In this document: positions 24,681-34,642 of the stretch, one piece after another
Numbering within the stretch: the first letter of the stretch is position 1
How the letters are laid out: every line of letters starts with the position of its first letter
Assembly: GCF_003387535.1 (NCBI RefSeq)
Contig: NZ_QUNR01000002.1
Coordinates: 474,468 to 538,467, forward strand
Direction of reading: 5' to 3'
DNA length: 64,000 nucleotides
DNA from: Paraperlucidibaca baekdonensis
Lineage (GTDB): Bacteria; Pseudomonadota; Gammaproteobacteria; Pseudomonadales; Moraxellaceae
Position numbers and translations under genes: made by a program
Notes under the pieces: generated by a model
What the model was told of the DNA's origin: nothing
Databases searched by the model: none
The model's input: only the letters and a program-made list of their open reading frames with translations

Positions 24681-27600
24681 TTAGCCTTTCACTAACTCAT
24701 TGATGAGGACATTGACGCGCCCAGACACCTCTTGTTGCACGATGGCGGAGCTGGCAATGCGACGAATCGAGTCATTGGTTTTATTGGCACTGCGAACAAT
24801 GTGCTCGAATGCCTCTTTGGCTTGCAGCGAGACCACCGAGCCCTGATTGACACGGTTTGATGACTCGTCGATGAGCTTGTTGATTTCCCGTGCTGCCGTG
24901 CTGGCACGCTCAGCCAGCTTACGTACTTCTCCGGCGACCACCGAGAAGCCGACGCCGTGCTCACCGGCGCGCGCCGCCTCAATGGCGGCGTTGAAGGCGA
25001 GCAGGTTGGTCTGGCCGGCAATATCACCAATCACTTTAACGATCTCGGTAATCTCCACCGACGAGCGTTGAATCATGGCAATCGATTCAATGGATTTTTG
25101 TAGCGCCTCAAAGCCATTGGTGGCGTTGGTTTGGGTTTCATCGGCGAGCGTGGTGGCCTCGCTGGTACTCGTTGAAATATCGTTAATGGCATCGACCAGA
25201 TTTTGCACCGAGCTCGACATGGCCGCCGTTTTGGTGGAAACGCGCTGCTCCATATGCACCTGTTCAGTGATGTCGGCAGCGTATTTCACCACTTTCATGG
25301 GCGTGCCTTTGAGGTCGAGCACAGGGTTGTAGCTGGCTTGCAGCCAGACATCGCGGCCGTATTTGCCAATGCGTTGGAAGCGTTGGCTTAAAAACTCGCC
25401 CTTTGCCAGTTTTAGCCAAAAGTCGCGATATTCCAGTGAGGTGATGTAGTCGGGCTGACAGAACATGCTGTGATGTTGGCCGAGCACTTCACGCAGCGAG
25501 TAACCCATGGTGCGCAGAAAGTTCTCATTGGCGGCAACGACATTGCCCTCGAGATCAAACTCGATGACCGCTTGTGAGCGATCCATGGCGTTGACCTTGC
25601 TTTGGAACTCGGTATTACGCAGCTTTGACATGGTCACATCGGTGGCGAATTTCACGACTTTTACCGGGCGGCCATCCATGTCCATGATGGGGTTGTAGGT
25701 GGCTTGAATCCAAATCTCGTTACCATTTTTAGCGACACGTTTGTACTCGCCGGCGTCGAATTCGCCGCGGCTGAGCTTGTCCCAGAAGCTGTTGTACTCC
25801 TCGGTTTGCACATAGCTGGAGTCGCAGAATATGCGGTGATGTTTGCTGCGCACTTCCTCTAGGCGGTAGCCCATGAGGTTGAGGAAGTTTTCATTGGCGT
25901 CGATGATGTTGCCTTTCAAGTCGAATTCCACCACCGCCTGTGCGCGCTCCAGCGCCTGCACTTTGCTCTTGAATTCGGCATTGCGCAGCTTGTCGAGGGT
26001 GATGTCGGTGGCAAATTTCACCACTTTGAAGGGTTTGCCATTGAGGTCATAAATGGGGTTGTAGGTGGCTTGGATCCAGATTTCACGACCATCTTTACCG
26101 ACGCGTTTGTACTCGCCGGAATCAAATTCGCCGCGCCCTAATTTGTGCCAAAACTCCTGATACGCCTCGCTATTGGCATAGCCGGGCATGACAAATAAGC
26201 GATGATGTTTGCCGCGCACTTCAGCCACGGTGTAGCCGGTGAGTTTCTCGAAATTGTCGTTGGCATTGATGACATTGCCCGACATATCGAACTCGATGAC
26301 CGCTTGCGCGCGTTCGGCGGCGCGCACTTTGCCTTCAAACTCGGCATTGCGCATTTTCGACTCGGTAACATCCATGGCGAATTTCACCACTTTGATGGGG
26401 TTGCCGTTGAGGTCGAAAATCGGGTTGTAGGTGGCGCGAATCCAGACTTCTTGGCCGGATTTATTCAGACGTTTGTACTCGCCGGCATCGAACTCGCCGC
26501 GCGAGAGTTTCTTCCAAAACTGCTGGTAGGCCGGTGAGCGTGCGCTGTCTTCATCGATAAATAGGCGGTGATGCTGACCAATGACTTCTTCGCGGCTGTA
26601 TTGCATGAGCTTGAGGAAGTTTGGGTTGGCATCGATGATGGTGCCATTGAGATCGAATTCAATGACCGCCTGTGCGCGGCTAATAGCCTGCACCTTGCCT
26701 TCAAATTCGGCGTTACGCGCTTTTGAATCGGTGACATCGAGTGCGTATTTCACCACTTTAATGGGTTTGCCATCGAGCCCTAAAATGGGGTTATAGGTGG
26801 CGCGAATCCAGATTTCACGGCCGCCTTTGCCGACGCGTTTAAACTCGCCGCTTTCAAATTCGCCCTCGCGCAGGCGTGCCCAAAACAGCTGGTAGTCGGG
26901 GCTGTTGGCGTATTCATCCTCGCAAAATAGCTTGTGCGGTTTGTCGCGGACTTCGGCTAGGGAGTAACCCATCAGCGACAAGAAGTTGTCATTAGCGGTG
27001 AGGATTTTACCGCTCATATCGAATTCAATAATGGCCTGGCTGCGGTTAATAGCATTGATTTTGCCAGACTGCTCCACGCCCGAGAGTTTGCTGGGCGTGA
27101 CGTCGAGGGCGTATTTGACGATTTTGTAGGGCTTACCATCGAGATCGAGGATGGGGTTGTAGGTGGCGCGAATCCATACCGGCTTGCCGCCTTTGGCTAG
27201 GCGTTTGTATTCGCCATCTTCGACGTGGCCGGAGCGCAGTTGCTGCCAAAAGGTGTTGTATTCGTCGCTGGCGGCGTAGCTGGGCTCGCAAAATAAACGG
27301 TGGTGCTGGCCTTTGACTTCATCGAGGCTGTAACCCACTAAGTCTAGAAAGTTATCATTGGCGGTGAGAATCAGACCGTCTAAATCAAACTCAATCACGG
27401 CTTGGGCGCGATTCACCGCCTTGTATTTGCCAAGTAACTCATTGCGCTCTTTGGCCGATTGGCTCACTTCTTGAGCCATCCAAAGTAGTTGGTTTTTTTC
27501 GGTCGTGGCGGTGAGTTTAGATTCTAGCCAAAATGGCGCTTCTTCTTTGGGCGTCAATTGCATGAGCTGCTCAACGCTGGTCTGTGATTTCAGCTGCTTA

Positions 27601-27806
27601 ATGAGTCCGTCGATAGGGCTGTTTGCAAAGACATCGTTTAGAGACGCACCGTTGAGCGTAGCCACGGTTTTGCCCAAGCGCGCTGCGAGATTATCGCTAA
27701 CGCTAATGATCTGCTTTTTGCTGCTGTCGATGAGCATTAAGTAATGACTTTGCAGGACCGCTTGTTCGGCACTGGCCAATAGGTTTTGTGGTGTTGCAGT
27801 GGTCAT
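24681..27806 (-). CDS. Soluble methyl-accepting chemotaxis protein with six tandem PAS repeats (BdlA-like)
   Basis: 1041 aa with no membrane helix and no HAMP domain. Layout: a divergent PAS-like N-terminal segment (about 15-115), six PAS/PAC units of exactly 122 residues (about 130-861), and a short MCP signalling domain (about 862-1041) with the hairpin tip [47 protein letters not shown] linkers all carry (W/I)(I/L)(R/Q)A(T/S)YNP. Architecture matches the cytosolic BdlA/Aer2-like receptors that sense redox, oxygen or heme/FAD ligands, but BdlA has two PAS domains. Ligand unknown. Cotranscribed with the triple-CheW gene. Confidence 0.9.
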   Translation of the reverse strand: MTTATPQNLLASAEQAVLQSHYLMLIDSSKKQIISVSDNLAARLGKTVATLNGASLNDVFANSPIDGLIKQLKSQTSVEQLMQLTPKEEAPFWLESKLTATTEKNQLLWMAQEVSQSAKERNELLGKYKAVNRAQAVIEFDLDGLILTANDNFLDLVGYSLDEVKGQHHRLFCEPSYAASDEYNTFWQQLRSGHVEDGEYKRLAKGGKPVWIRATYNPILDLDGKPYKIVKYALDVTPSKLSGVEQSGKINAINRSQAIIEFDMSGKILTANDNFLSLMGYSLAEVRDKPHKLFCEDEYANSPDYQLFWARLREGEFESGEFKRVGKGGREIWIRATYNPILGLDGKPIKVVKYALDVTDSKARNAEFEGKVQAISRAQAVIEFDLNGTIIDANPNFLKLMQYSREEVIGQHHRLFIDEDSARSPAYQQFWKKLSRGEFDAGEYKRLNKSGQEVWIRATYNPIFDLNGNPIKVVKFAMDVTESKMRNAEFEGKVRAAERAQAVIEFDMSGNVINANDNFEKLTGYTVAEVRGKHHRLFVMPGYANSEAYQEFWHKLGRGEFDSGEYKRVGKDGREIWIQATYNPIYDLNGKPFKVVKFATDITLDKLRNAEFKSKVQALERAQAVVEFDLKGNIIDANENFLNLMGYRLEEVRSKHHRIFCDSSYVQTEEYNSFWDKLSRGEFDAGEYKRVAKNGNEIWIQATYNPIMDMDGRPVKVVKFATDVTMSKLRNTEFQSKVNAMDRSQAVIEFDLEGNVVAANENFLRTMGYSLREVLGQHHSMFCQPDYITSLEYRDFWLKLAKGEFLSQRFQRIGKYGRDVWLQASYNPVLDLKGTPMKVVKYAADITEQVHMEQRVSTKTAAMSSSVQNLVDAINDISTSTSEATTLADETQTNATNGFEALQKSIESIAMIQRSSVEITEIVKVIGDIAGQTNLLAFNAAIEAARAGEHGVGFSVVAGEVRKLAERASTAAREINKLIDESSNRVNQGSVVSLQAKEAFEHIVRSANKTNDSIRRIASSAIVQQEVSGRVNVLINELVKG
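25224..27419 (-). repeat. Six direct 366-bp repeats encoding PAS domains
   Basis: The first two intervals between RxQA(V/I)IEFD anchors were counted as exactly 122 codons; the remaining units align without gaps. Conservation is strongest over the PAC part. Homologous in-frame repeats of this size make unit-number change by recombination plausible. Confidence 0.85.
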
Positions 27807-27991
27807 GACGTACTCCCTTACTGGCGCGGCCAGCGAAAAATCAGCTCAAATAGGCATATCTACACAATATGTCTAGATGACTGATTTATTAGGGAGAAAT
27901 ACAGCAGAGGATTGCAAAAAATTGTCAATGACCACGGGCGTCTACAGCAAGTCTGTAAGCGCCTGTGGCCTGTGCGTGATTCCGGTAAGCG

Positions 27992-28549
27992 TTAGTTGCC
28001 GCGTAGTGTGTTTGTCCACTGCGCTAGGGCACCGAGTTGTTCGCGCATCATCTCGGCGGTGGCGGCATGGATAAGCTGGCCTTGGCTATCGAAACGCTCA
28101 TGCGCACTAGCAATCATAATTTCAGGCCGATTGAGCACATGAACATTGATATAGATCAACATTTGGCGCAAATGATACTGCGCGCGCACGCCGCCGAGTG
28201 CGCCCATGCTGGCGCTCAGCAGGGCAGCCGGTTTGCCATTGAGCGGTTGGTCAGGCATGCGCGATAACCAGTCGATGGCATCTTTCAATACGCCCGGAAT
28301 CGAGTAGTTGTATTCAGGCGTGGCAATTAGCAGCGCATCGGCGGCGCGCACCTGAGCATCGAGGCGAATGACCGCCTCAGGAATCTCTGCATCGCGCAGG
28401 TCTTGGTCGTAGTGGGGCAGGCCATGCAGGTCGGCGTGGCTAAATACCATGCCATCGGGCGCTAATTGCTCGGCAGCGCGCAAAGCCTGGGTGTTGAGTG
28501 AGGCGTTGCGCAGGCTGCCGGAAATAGTCAGTACGTGGATGGGTTTCAT
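27992..28549 (-). CDS. NAD(P)H-dependent FMN reductase family flavoprotein
   Basis: 185 aa flavodoxin-like fold: the phosphate-binding loop ISGSLRNASLN at residue 9, TPEYNYSIPGVLKDAIDW, and SMGALGGVRAQYHLRQML. Members reduce FMN, quinones or chromate. It lies 22 bp after the pirin gene on the same strand, so both probably belong to the regulon of the divergent LysR gene. Confidence 0.88.
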   Translation of the reverse strand: MKPIHVLTISGSLRNASLNTQALRAAEQLAPDGMVFSHADLHGLPHYDQDLRDAEIPEAVIRLDAQVRAADALLIATPEYNYSIPGVLKDAIDWLSRMPDQPLNGKPAALLSASMGALGGVRAQYHLRQMLIYINVHVLNRPEIMIASAHERFDSQGQLIHAATAEMMREQLGALAQWTNTLRGN

Positions 28550-28571
28550 CAGGGCGTCCTCTTCATGTCAA

Positions 28572-29426
28572 TTACAGGTGGCCAAAGCGGCCGTGGTTGA
28601 AATCATCAACGGCTTGGTTGATTTCTTGCCGCGTGTTCATCACAAACGGACCGTAGCCCTCAATGGGCTCATTCAGCGGTTCGCCGCTCAGCATCAGCAC
28701 TTGCGAGTCGGCCAGTGCATCTAGGCTGAAGTCGCTACCGTGCTGCGCGAAAATAACGCTGTGGTCGGTACTCACCACATGCTCACGATTGACTCGCAGC
28801 TCACCGCGCAACACCACCACAATGAGGCTATGGCCTGGGGGCACTGAAAAGTCTTGCGAGGCACCACTGGCCAGCGTGACATCCCAAACCGACAGCGGCG
28901 AGTAGGTCAGTGCCGGCCCGTGCTGATCGCCATAGCTGCCGGCGATTACGCGCACATGGCCCTTGGTGAGCGCCACCTGTGGGATCGCTTGCGCCTTGAT
29001 GCCCTGATAGCGCGGCGGCGTGAGCTTATCTTTGGCCGGCAGGTTCACCCACAGCTGCGCCATCTCCATGCTGCCGCCATGCTCGGTAAAACGCTGGCTA
29101 TGAAACTCCTCGTGCAAGATGCCCGCACCGGCCGTCATCCACTGCACATCGCCGGTGTAAATCGTGTCGGCATGGCCGGCCGAGTCGCGATGCGAGACCT
29201 CGCCATCATAAACAATAGTCACGGTCTCAAAGCCCCGATGCGGATGCACGCCCACCCCGCGTGGGGTATCGCTGGCGGTGAAATGCTCAGGGCCAGCGTG
29301 ATCGAGCAGAAGAAAAGGGCTGATGTCGTTGGCGTGGCCGTTATAGCTAAATAGCGTGCGCACTGGGAAGCCATCGCCGACCCAGTGGCGGCGCGGTGGT
29401 GGGTAGATGCCTTTAATCTGTTTCAT
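28572..29426 (-). CDS. Pirin family protein
   Basis: 284 aa bicupin. Metal-ligand region GVHPHRGFETVTIVYDGEVSHRDS (His/His/Glu), WMTAGAGILHEEFHS, and a C-terminal pirin-C domain (LSGEPLNEPIEGYGPFVMNT). Bacterial pirins include quercetin 2,3-dioxygenases and redox-responsive enzyme modulators; specificity cannot be read. First gene of the unit with the FMN reductase, divergent from lysR. Confidence 0.9.
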   Translation of the reverse strand: MKQIKGIYPPPRRHWVGDGFPVRTLFSYNGHANDISPFLLLDHAGPEHFTASDTPRGVGVHPHRGFETVTIVYDGEVSHRDSAGHADTIYTGDVQWMTAGAGILHEEFHSQRFTEHGGSMEMAQLWVNLPAKDKLTPPRYQGIKAQAIPQVALTKGHVRVIAGSYGDQHGPALTYSPLSVWDVTLASGASQDFSVPPGHSLIVVVLRGELRVNREHVVSTDHSVIFAQHGSDFSLDALADSQVLMLSGEPLNEPIEGYGPFVMNTRQEINQAVDDFNHGRFGHL

Positions 29427-29549
29427 GATGCGCTCCTGCTCTGATATGTAGCTACTGTATTATTGGAACGCCGAGTTAGAAATAGTCATTTAATAGACTT
29501 ATCGTTGCGTATTTGGAACAATTAGCGGATGTTAATTGGGCGATAAATC

Positions 29550-30494
29550 ATGCGTGATCTCAATGAACTGCAGTACTTCGCCTGGGTTGCCGAGCATGGC
29601 GGCTATGCCGCTGCGAGCCGAGCCACCGGTGTGCCGAAAGCTACACTGAGTCGGCGCGTGGCAGCTTTGGAAGCGCGTCTGAATGTGCAGCTTTTGCATC
29701 GGGGCAGTCGACTGTTTCGGCTTACCGAACAAGGTCAGGCATATGTTCAGCATTGCCAAGCCATGCTCATTGAGGCCGATGCCGCCGATGCGCAAATCGC
29801 GCAGTTGCAGGTGGAGCCGCAAGGCACGCTGCGCTTGAGTTGTCCGCCGGCACTGATGAACAGTGAGTTTGCCGAGCTTTTGGCGGCCTTTATGGCAGCG
29901 TATCCGCGCGTCAATGTGCAGGTCGAGGTCAGCAATCGCATGGTCGATGTGCAGCGCGAGGGGCTGGACGTGGCGATTCGCGTGCGTTTCCCGCCGCTTG
30001 CCGACAGCGATTTGGTGGTGCGGCATTTGGCGTGGAGCAGTCAGCGCTGGTTGGTGGCCCCTGTAAAGCGTGAGGCGGCGCAGCAGGCGCTGGCATCGTG
30101 CTTTGCGGCCGATGGCTCAGTGCAGCCTAGTGACTTGGCGAGTTTGCACTTGGGCGATGGTCAGGCGCAGTGGCATCTGCTCGGCCCCGATGATCGGGCG
30201 TTGACCATTACCCATCAGCCTAAACTCATGGCCAATGACATGAGCACGCTCTACCACGCGGCGCTGCAAGGCGTTGGCGTGGCGGCGTTGCCGCTGGTGA
30301 TGGCGCGCGAGGCTATGCGGGAGGGCCGTTTGGTGGAGGTGATGCCGGGCTGGCAGCCACGCCCCGGCTTATTGCATTTGGCTTTTCCTAGCCGCCGTGG
30401 CTTATTGCCTAGCGTGCGGCTATTTATTGATTTCTGCGTGCAAGCATTTGCTCAGCCCGAGCGCCTGGCGCGCGGTTATGAGGCGATACATTAA
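29550..30494 (+). CDS. LysR-family transcriptional regulator
   Basis: 314 aa. N-terminal winged [41 protein letters not shown]. Then a periplasmic-binding-protein-like effector domain. CrgA/YhaJ subgroup by look. It is divergent from the pirin/FMN-reductase pair with a ~120-bp gap and is expected to control them. The stop overlaps the convergent yqhA-like gene by 4 bp. Confidence 0.93.
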   Translation: MRDLNELQYFAWVAEHGGYAAASRATGVPKATLSRRVAALEARLNVQLLHRGSRLFRLTEQGQAYVQHCQAMLIEADAADAQIAQLQVEPQGTLRLSCPPALMNSEFAELLAAFMAAYPRVNVQVEVSNRMVDVQREGLDVAIRVRFPPLADSDLVVRHLAWSSQRWLVAPVKREAAQQALASCFAADGSVQPSDLASLHLGDGQAQWHLLGPDDRALTITHQPKLMANDMSTLYHAALQGVGVAALPLVMAREAMREGRLVEVMPGWQPRPGLLHLAFPSRRGLLPSVRLFIDFCVQAFAQPERLARGYEAIH

Positions 30495-30985
30495 TCGCTT
30501 CCGCGGGTGATTTTATCCAAATAGCCCATGGCAAATGCCGACACCACAAAGGTGATGTGGATGAGCAAATACCATTGAATTTTATCGTTATCGATGTTCT
30601 CGGTATTCATAAAAATTTTCAGCAGATGAATCGATGAAATGGCCACGATCGACGCGGCGACTTTGTTTTTCAACGAACCGGCATCGAGCTTGCCGAGCCA
30701 GCCGAGCTTTTCGGCATCCTCGTGCACATCGAGGCGTGAGACGAAGTTTTCATAGCCCGAAAACATCACCATGACGATTAAGCCGCCAACCAAGACAATG
30801 TCGATCAATGACAAGGTGACCAGCACCAAATCGACTTCGCCGATCTCAAAAATGATTGGCAAAATATGAAAGATTTCTTGGAAAAACTTGATGCCCAAGG
30901 CGAACAAAACCAGGCTTAAGCCCAAATAAATAGGCGCCATGATCCAGCGTGAGGCATACATTAAGCGTTCGATAATTTTTTCCAT
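30491..30985 (-). CDS. UPF0114 family membrane protein (YqhA-like)
   Basis: 164 aa, three to four membrane helices: [40 protein letters not shown], and [19 protein letters not shown]. The pattern [27 protein letters not shown] is typical of the UPF0114/YqhA family. Function not established. Confidence 0.88.
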   Translation of the reverse strand: MEKIIERLMYASRWIMAPIYLGLSLVLFALGIKFFQEIFHILPIIFEIGEVDLVLVTLSLIDIVLVGGLIVMVMFSGYENFVSRLDVHEDAEKLGWLGKLDAGSLKNKVAASIVAISSIHLLKIFMNTENIDNDKIQWYLLIHITFVVSAFAMGYLDKITRGSD

Positions 30986-31102
30986 GCAGGGATCCTAAAA
31001 GCGGCGAAAAAGTGCGCGAGAGCCTCGCTGCAGCTCGGTAAGTGCTTGCACTAGCGGGACAGTATACCTGAGCCATCGTGGCGATATTCTATCCGGCAAA
31101 CT

Positions 31103-31117
31103 GCGACAATTTGTCGC
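31103..31117. promoter_or_regulatory. Perfect palindrome upstream of mbnP
   Basis: GCGACAA-T-TTGTCGC, followed by a further GCGAC at 31123. It lies 65 bp before the mbnP start in the divergent yqhA/mbnP gap. Candidate repressor or activator site; protein unknown. Confidence 0.45.
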
Positions 31118-31147
31118 GCAGTGCGACGTTGCTTTTCATTTAATGTG

Positions 31148-31171
31148 CTTACATAACTTAAATAATGTAAG
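31148..31171. promoter_or_regulatory. Inverted repeat just upstream of mbnP
   Basis: CTTACAT (31148-31154) and ATGTAAG (31165-31171) around a 10-bp AT spacer, 10 bp before the mbnP ATG. A protein bound here would block the ribosome site or start of transcription. Confidence 0.45.
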
Positions 31172-31181
31172 TGAGAGACTA

Positions 31182-32159
31182 ATGAAAAAGTACCGCGCGC
31201 TATGGTTTGTTGCCAGCAGTTTTTTGACCGTTGTTGTCATGAGCGCGTGTGGGGGGGGCGGCGGTGAGCGCGAGACGGTGGCTACAGGCCGTGCTGATGC
31301 GCCAAGCGCCGGTGCGCAGCGTGCGGTATCCGTGGAGTTTGTCGCGATGGCGGGCAGCGAGCCTGTCTCCTGTGGCGATGTCATCACCAATATTGGCAGC
31401 ACCAACGCCACCGGTGGTATCAAAGATCTGCGCTTCTATATTGCCAACGTAAAGCTCATTACGCGCAGTGGTGCTCTGCAGCCCGTAGAGCTTGGGCCTA
31501 ATGATGATTGGAATGCCACGCTCGGCAAAGATCGAGTAACGCTCATCGATCTCGAGGACAAAACCGGCGCCTGTGCCGGCACCGTGGCGATGAACAAGCG
31601 CATCAATGGCAGCGTGGCTGACGGTGATTATGTGGGCATTACCATGACGCTGGGGGTGCCGCTTGCGTTTAACCATAGCGATCAAAGCGCTGGCACCGCG
31701 GTCACGCCTGCCGTCATTAATAACGGCGTCAACCCCGGCATGGCGTGGTCTTGGGCTGGTGGACGAAAATTCACACGAGTTGAGTTAACGGATATAGCCG
31801 AGGTGCCCACGTGGACGCCGACAACCTACAACTTACATCTAGGGTCGACCGATTGCTTTGGCTCAACATCAGCGGCAAATACCGCCGCCGGTGAAGTGGC
31901 CGGCTGTAATCGACCCAATCGCATGACCATACGATTTGAGCGTTTTGATGCCGATACGCAGCGCATTGGTCTCGATGTGCTGGCCTTTGCCGGTCAAAAC
32001 GATGTCACCCAAAATGCCGGCGGCCCATCAGGCTGTATGTCGGCACAAGCCGATCCCGAATGTAATGATGTCTTCAAAGCGCTCGGTCTCGATAACGCCA
32101 CAGGCAGCCCAGCCGTCACGGGGCAGCAGCGTGTATTTAGCGTAGTCGCTGCGCCATGA
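31182..32159 (+). CDS. mbnP: MbnP-family copper-binding lipoprotein (metallo-mystery pair partner)
   Basis: 325 aa from ATG 31182 (GTGAGAG upstream). Lipoprotein signal ends VMSAC with Cys23 as lipid site. The mature part has six more cysteines (64, 131, 225, 242, 285, 294) and the family segment GMAWSWAGGRKF (Trp189, Trp191) plus IKDLRFYIANVKL. MbnP proteins bind copper, and in methanobactin clusters a Trp is oxidised to kynurenine by the diheme partner MbnH. Overlaps mbnH by 4 bp. The exact modified Trp here is not determined. No methanobactin peptide genes are in the window. Confidence 0.85.
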   Translation: MKKYRALWFVASSFLTVVVMSACGGGGGERETVATGRADAPSAGAQRAVSVEFVAMAGSEPVSCGDVITNIGSTNATGGIKDLRFYIANVKLITRSGALQPVELGPNDDWNATLGKDRVTLIDLEDKTGACAGTVAMNKRINGSVADGDYVGITMTLGVPLAFNHSDQSAGTAVTPAVINNGVNPGMAWSWAGGRKFTRVELTDIAEVPTWTPTTYNLHLGSTDCFGSTSAANTAAGEVAGCNRPNRMTIRFERFDADTQRIGLDVLAFAGQNDVTQNAGGPSGCMSAQADPECNDVFKALGLDNATGSPAVTGQQRVFSVVAAP

Positions 32160-33292
32160 AACAATCGATTTGGCTCGTACTTGGCCTAGTACTCTCGGCG
32201 TGCGGTGGCGGCGGCACCTCGGTGCAAGACGACAGCACCAGCAATGACGTGATGGTGCTGCCCGCTAATTTCCCCGCCCCGCGCCTACCCGCCGACAACG
32301 CCTTGAGCGCTGAAAAGGTCGAGCTCGGACGGTTTCTGTTTTATGACAAGCGCCTGTCAGGCAATGGCACGCAGTCGTGTGCCAGTTGTCATCATCAAGA
32401 CAAAGCCTTTACCGATGGTTTGGCACGCTCGATAGGCTCCACTGAGGCATTGCATCCGCGCAACGCGCAAAGCCTCGCCAACGTGGTCTATAACATTACT
32501 TTTACGTGGGCGAACCCGTCACTGCTTAGCCTTGAGTCGCAAATGCAGGTGCCTTTGTTTGGCGAGGAACCCATCGAGATGGGTATCAATGAGTCAAATA
32601 TGGCCGAGGTGTTGGCGCGTATTGGTGCCGATGCACGCTACACGACGCTATTTCAGGCAGCTTTTCCGGCGCTCGAGTCACCCATTACGTTTGGCAATAT
32701 CACCCGTGCCATTGCCAGCTTTCAGCGCACGCTGATCTCGGGTAACAGCCGCTTTGATCAAGCCCTGCAGGGTAAAACGCAGCTGAGTGCAGCGGAGAAG
32801 CGTGGGCAAAATCTGTTTTTTGGCGAAAAGGCGGAGTGCTTTCATTGTCACGTCGGCTTTAACTTCAATGATCAAGTGGTGCACGCTTCCACGCGCGTGC
32901 TCGACACGCCATTTCATAACACAGGGCTCTATAACATTGCCGGCACAGGCAATTTCCCTGAGGGTAATCAGGGGCTGTTTGAGTTCACGGCACAAGCGCG
33001 CGATCGCGGCTTATTCCGCGCCCAGTCATTACGTAATGTCGAGTTAACAGCGCCTTACATGCACGATGGCAGCATCAGCTCATTAGAGGAGGTGCTGGAG
33101 TTTTACGCGGCGGGCGGGCGGGTGATCAGCAGTGGTCCAAACGCGGGGGATGGGCGCATGCACCCTAACAAAAGCGACTTGGTGACACTGATCAATTTAT
33201 CGAGACAAGAGCAAAGCGACATTGTGGCGTTCTTAAAAACACTGACCGATCACGAGTTTGTCAGTAACTCCGCCTTCAGTAATCCTTTTTAG
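32156..33292 (+). CDS. mbnH: MbnH-family diheme cytochrome c peroxidase-like lipoprotein
   Basis: 378 aa. Signal with lipobox LVLSAC (Cys16). Two c-heme motifs: CASCH (75-79) and CFHCH (228-232). CcpA/MauG-like features include PRNAQSLANVVYN, MQVPLFGEEPIEMGI and LRNVELTAPYMHDGS. In this family the diheme enzyme performs long-range oxidation of a Trp in MbnP rather than peroxide detoxification. ATGA overlap with mbnP, and the barrel gene follows after 11 bp, so the three form one operon. Confidence 0.88.
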   Translation: MKQSIWLVLGLVLSACGGGGTSVQDDSTSNDVMVLPANFPAPRLPADNALSAEKVELGRFLFYDKRLSGNGTQSCASCHHQDKAFTDGLARSIGSTEALHPRNAQSLANVVYNITFTWANPSLLSLESQMQVPLFGEEPIEMGINESNMAEVLARIGADARYTTLFQAAFPALESPITFGNITRAIASFQRTLISGNSRFDQALQGKTQLSAAEKRGQNLFFGEKAECFHCHVGFNFNDQVVHASTRVLDTPFHNTGLYNIAGTGNFPEGNQGLFEFTAQARDRGLFRAQSLRNVELTAPYMHDGSISSLEEVLEFYAAGGRVISSGPNAGDGRMHPNKSDLVTLINLSRQEQSDIVAFLKTLTDHEFVSNSAFSNPF

Positions 33293-33303
33293 GCCGCACA
33301 TAT

Positions 33304-34536
33304 ATGTCGATACGGTGTTGTCATGTTGGCGCAGCGCTTGCGTGGCTGCCAATCTTTGCGTTTGCGCACGGGGGCGGGGCGGCGAGCGCCTTGCCCGAGT
33401 CCCCAGGTTTGTTAGTCAGCGCCACGGTCGCCACAGCTTATTTGGACCTTGATGAGCGCGTGTTGCCTTCGCAGGCTTTGCGCGGCTTTGTAGTCCAGGG
33501 CGACCCCGGCGAGGCCATTGATGGCGTCAACTTGGAGCATGCGACAGTCGATTTAGCCTATCGCTTCTCAGAGCATCTAGGTGTGCAATACGCTGTCGGT
33601 CAGCATTACAGTGATCCGCTTGAAACACAGGTTGCTCGCATACAAATGGGCTTTCGCGATGACCATAATAATCGCTGGTCATTGAGCCTGGGGCGCCAGC
33701 GGCCTGAGCTTGGCCAGGTGCTCACGGCTGCCGGCCATTTCGATCGTTTTGGTCTTGTGCCGCTGGCGAAGGCGGCCATTGTCAATGGTGACTGGGTTGA
33801 TGACGGTGCCGAGCTTGCTTGGCAGCACCAGCATGGGCAGAGCACCTTTAAAACACACCTTGGCCTATGGCAAGGGCGTGCCTTTCCTGGTGCTCGTGAC
33901 CATGCTGGCTTGGCGCCATCTGTGCATTTATCGGTTGCGCAGCCGGGCTTGGTGCTTGATGCGTTTTATGCGGCGCTGCGACCGCAAGGTCGTGGCGCGC
34001 GAGTTGCTAATGCGCCCGGTGGCCATACGCATGTCAGCCCACGCTGCGATGCTGCGCTCACTGAAGTCGTGTGTTTTAGCGGTGATACGCATTTAGCTGG
34101 CCTGAGCGGTCAGTGGCAGGCTGCCATGTGGCCACTGACGGTGTCCGCGGCGGCATGGTGGCGCGAAGACGATGGCGCGCTATTTTCGCGTAATGGCACG
34201 GTGGCGTATCAGGGTGATACCTACGGTGGGTGGCTGGATGCGCTGTGGCAGTTTTCGCCGCGCGTCGATGCCGGTGTGCGTGTAGAGCGGCTGGAGGCGT
34301 CGCATACGCTTAGCGGTGTGGGCGCCGCTTTACTCGTCAATGAAGCGGGTTTATTGGCTTATGAGCCGGCGTATCGCAGCAGCGCCACGGTCGGTGTACA
34401 GGTGCACCCTAGCGTGCAGTTACGTGTGGAGGCGGGCAATGAGTCGGTGGCAAATGTCGATACTGGCTATATTTTGGCGCGCGTGATTCTCTCTGTGAGT
34501 CAGCTATTTTTCGCTAAAAGTCCGTCAGCGCATTGA
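33304..34536 (+). CDS. Outer-membrane beta-barrel protein linked to mbnPH
   Basis: 410 aa. Signal peptide ends near FAFAHGGG. The remainder alternates polar and hydrophobic residues in short strands (LGVQYAVGQHYSDP, VRVERLEASHTL, VQLRVEAGNESV), as in porin-like barrels. It lacks the usual terminal Phe (ends KSPSAH). His-rich patches (HQHGQ, GGHTHVS) and a Cys pair (CDAALTEVVC) might touch metal. Position suggests that it anchors or feeds the MbnP/MbnH lipoproteins; that is inference. Confidence 0.65.
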   Translation: MSIRCCHVGAALAWLPIFAFAHGGGAASALPESPGLLVSATVATAYLDLDERVLPSQALRGFVVQGDPGEAIDGVNLEHATVDLAYRFSEHLGVQYAVGQHYSDPLETQVARIQMGFRDDHNNRWSLSLGRQRPELGQVLTAAGHFDRFGLVPLAKAAIVNGDWVDDGAELAWQHQHGQSTFKTHLGLWQGRAFPGARDHAGLAPSVHLSVAQPGLVLDAFYAALRPQGRGARVANAPGGHTHVSPRCDAALTEVVCFSGDTHLAGLSGQWQAAMWPLTVSAAAWWREDDGALFSRNGTVAYQGDTYGGWLDALWQFSPRVDAGVRVERLEASHTLSGVGAALLVNEAGLLAYEPAYRSSATVGVQVHPSVQLRVEAGNESVANVDTGYILARVILSVSQLFFAKSPSAH

Positions 34537-34558
34537 CCATTTGAGCGGTATCTACGCG

Positions 34559-34573
34559 ATAGTTAAAATCTAT
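34559..34573 (+). promoter_or_regulatory. OxyR-like half-operator before the 1-Cys peroxiredoxin
   Basis: ATAG-TTAAAAT-CTAT fits the half-site ATAGntnnnanCTAT at every fixed position. The flanking second half is weak. It lies 70 bp before the peroxiredoxin ATG. Confidence 0.4.
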
Positions 34574-34642
34574 CTAAAATGAAGATTGCCCAATGACAGT
34601 GTGACTGGCAGAATCAAAAAACACTTAAAAAGGAATGTAACT

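Noticed and set aside
25224..27419. CRISPR or transposon-derived repeat array
   Set aside because: The 366-bp repeats are in-frame PAS coding units; no CRISPR-type short repeats occur in the window.
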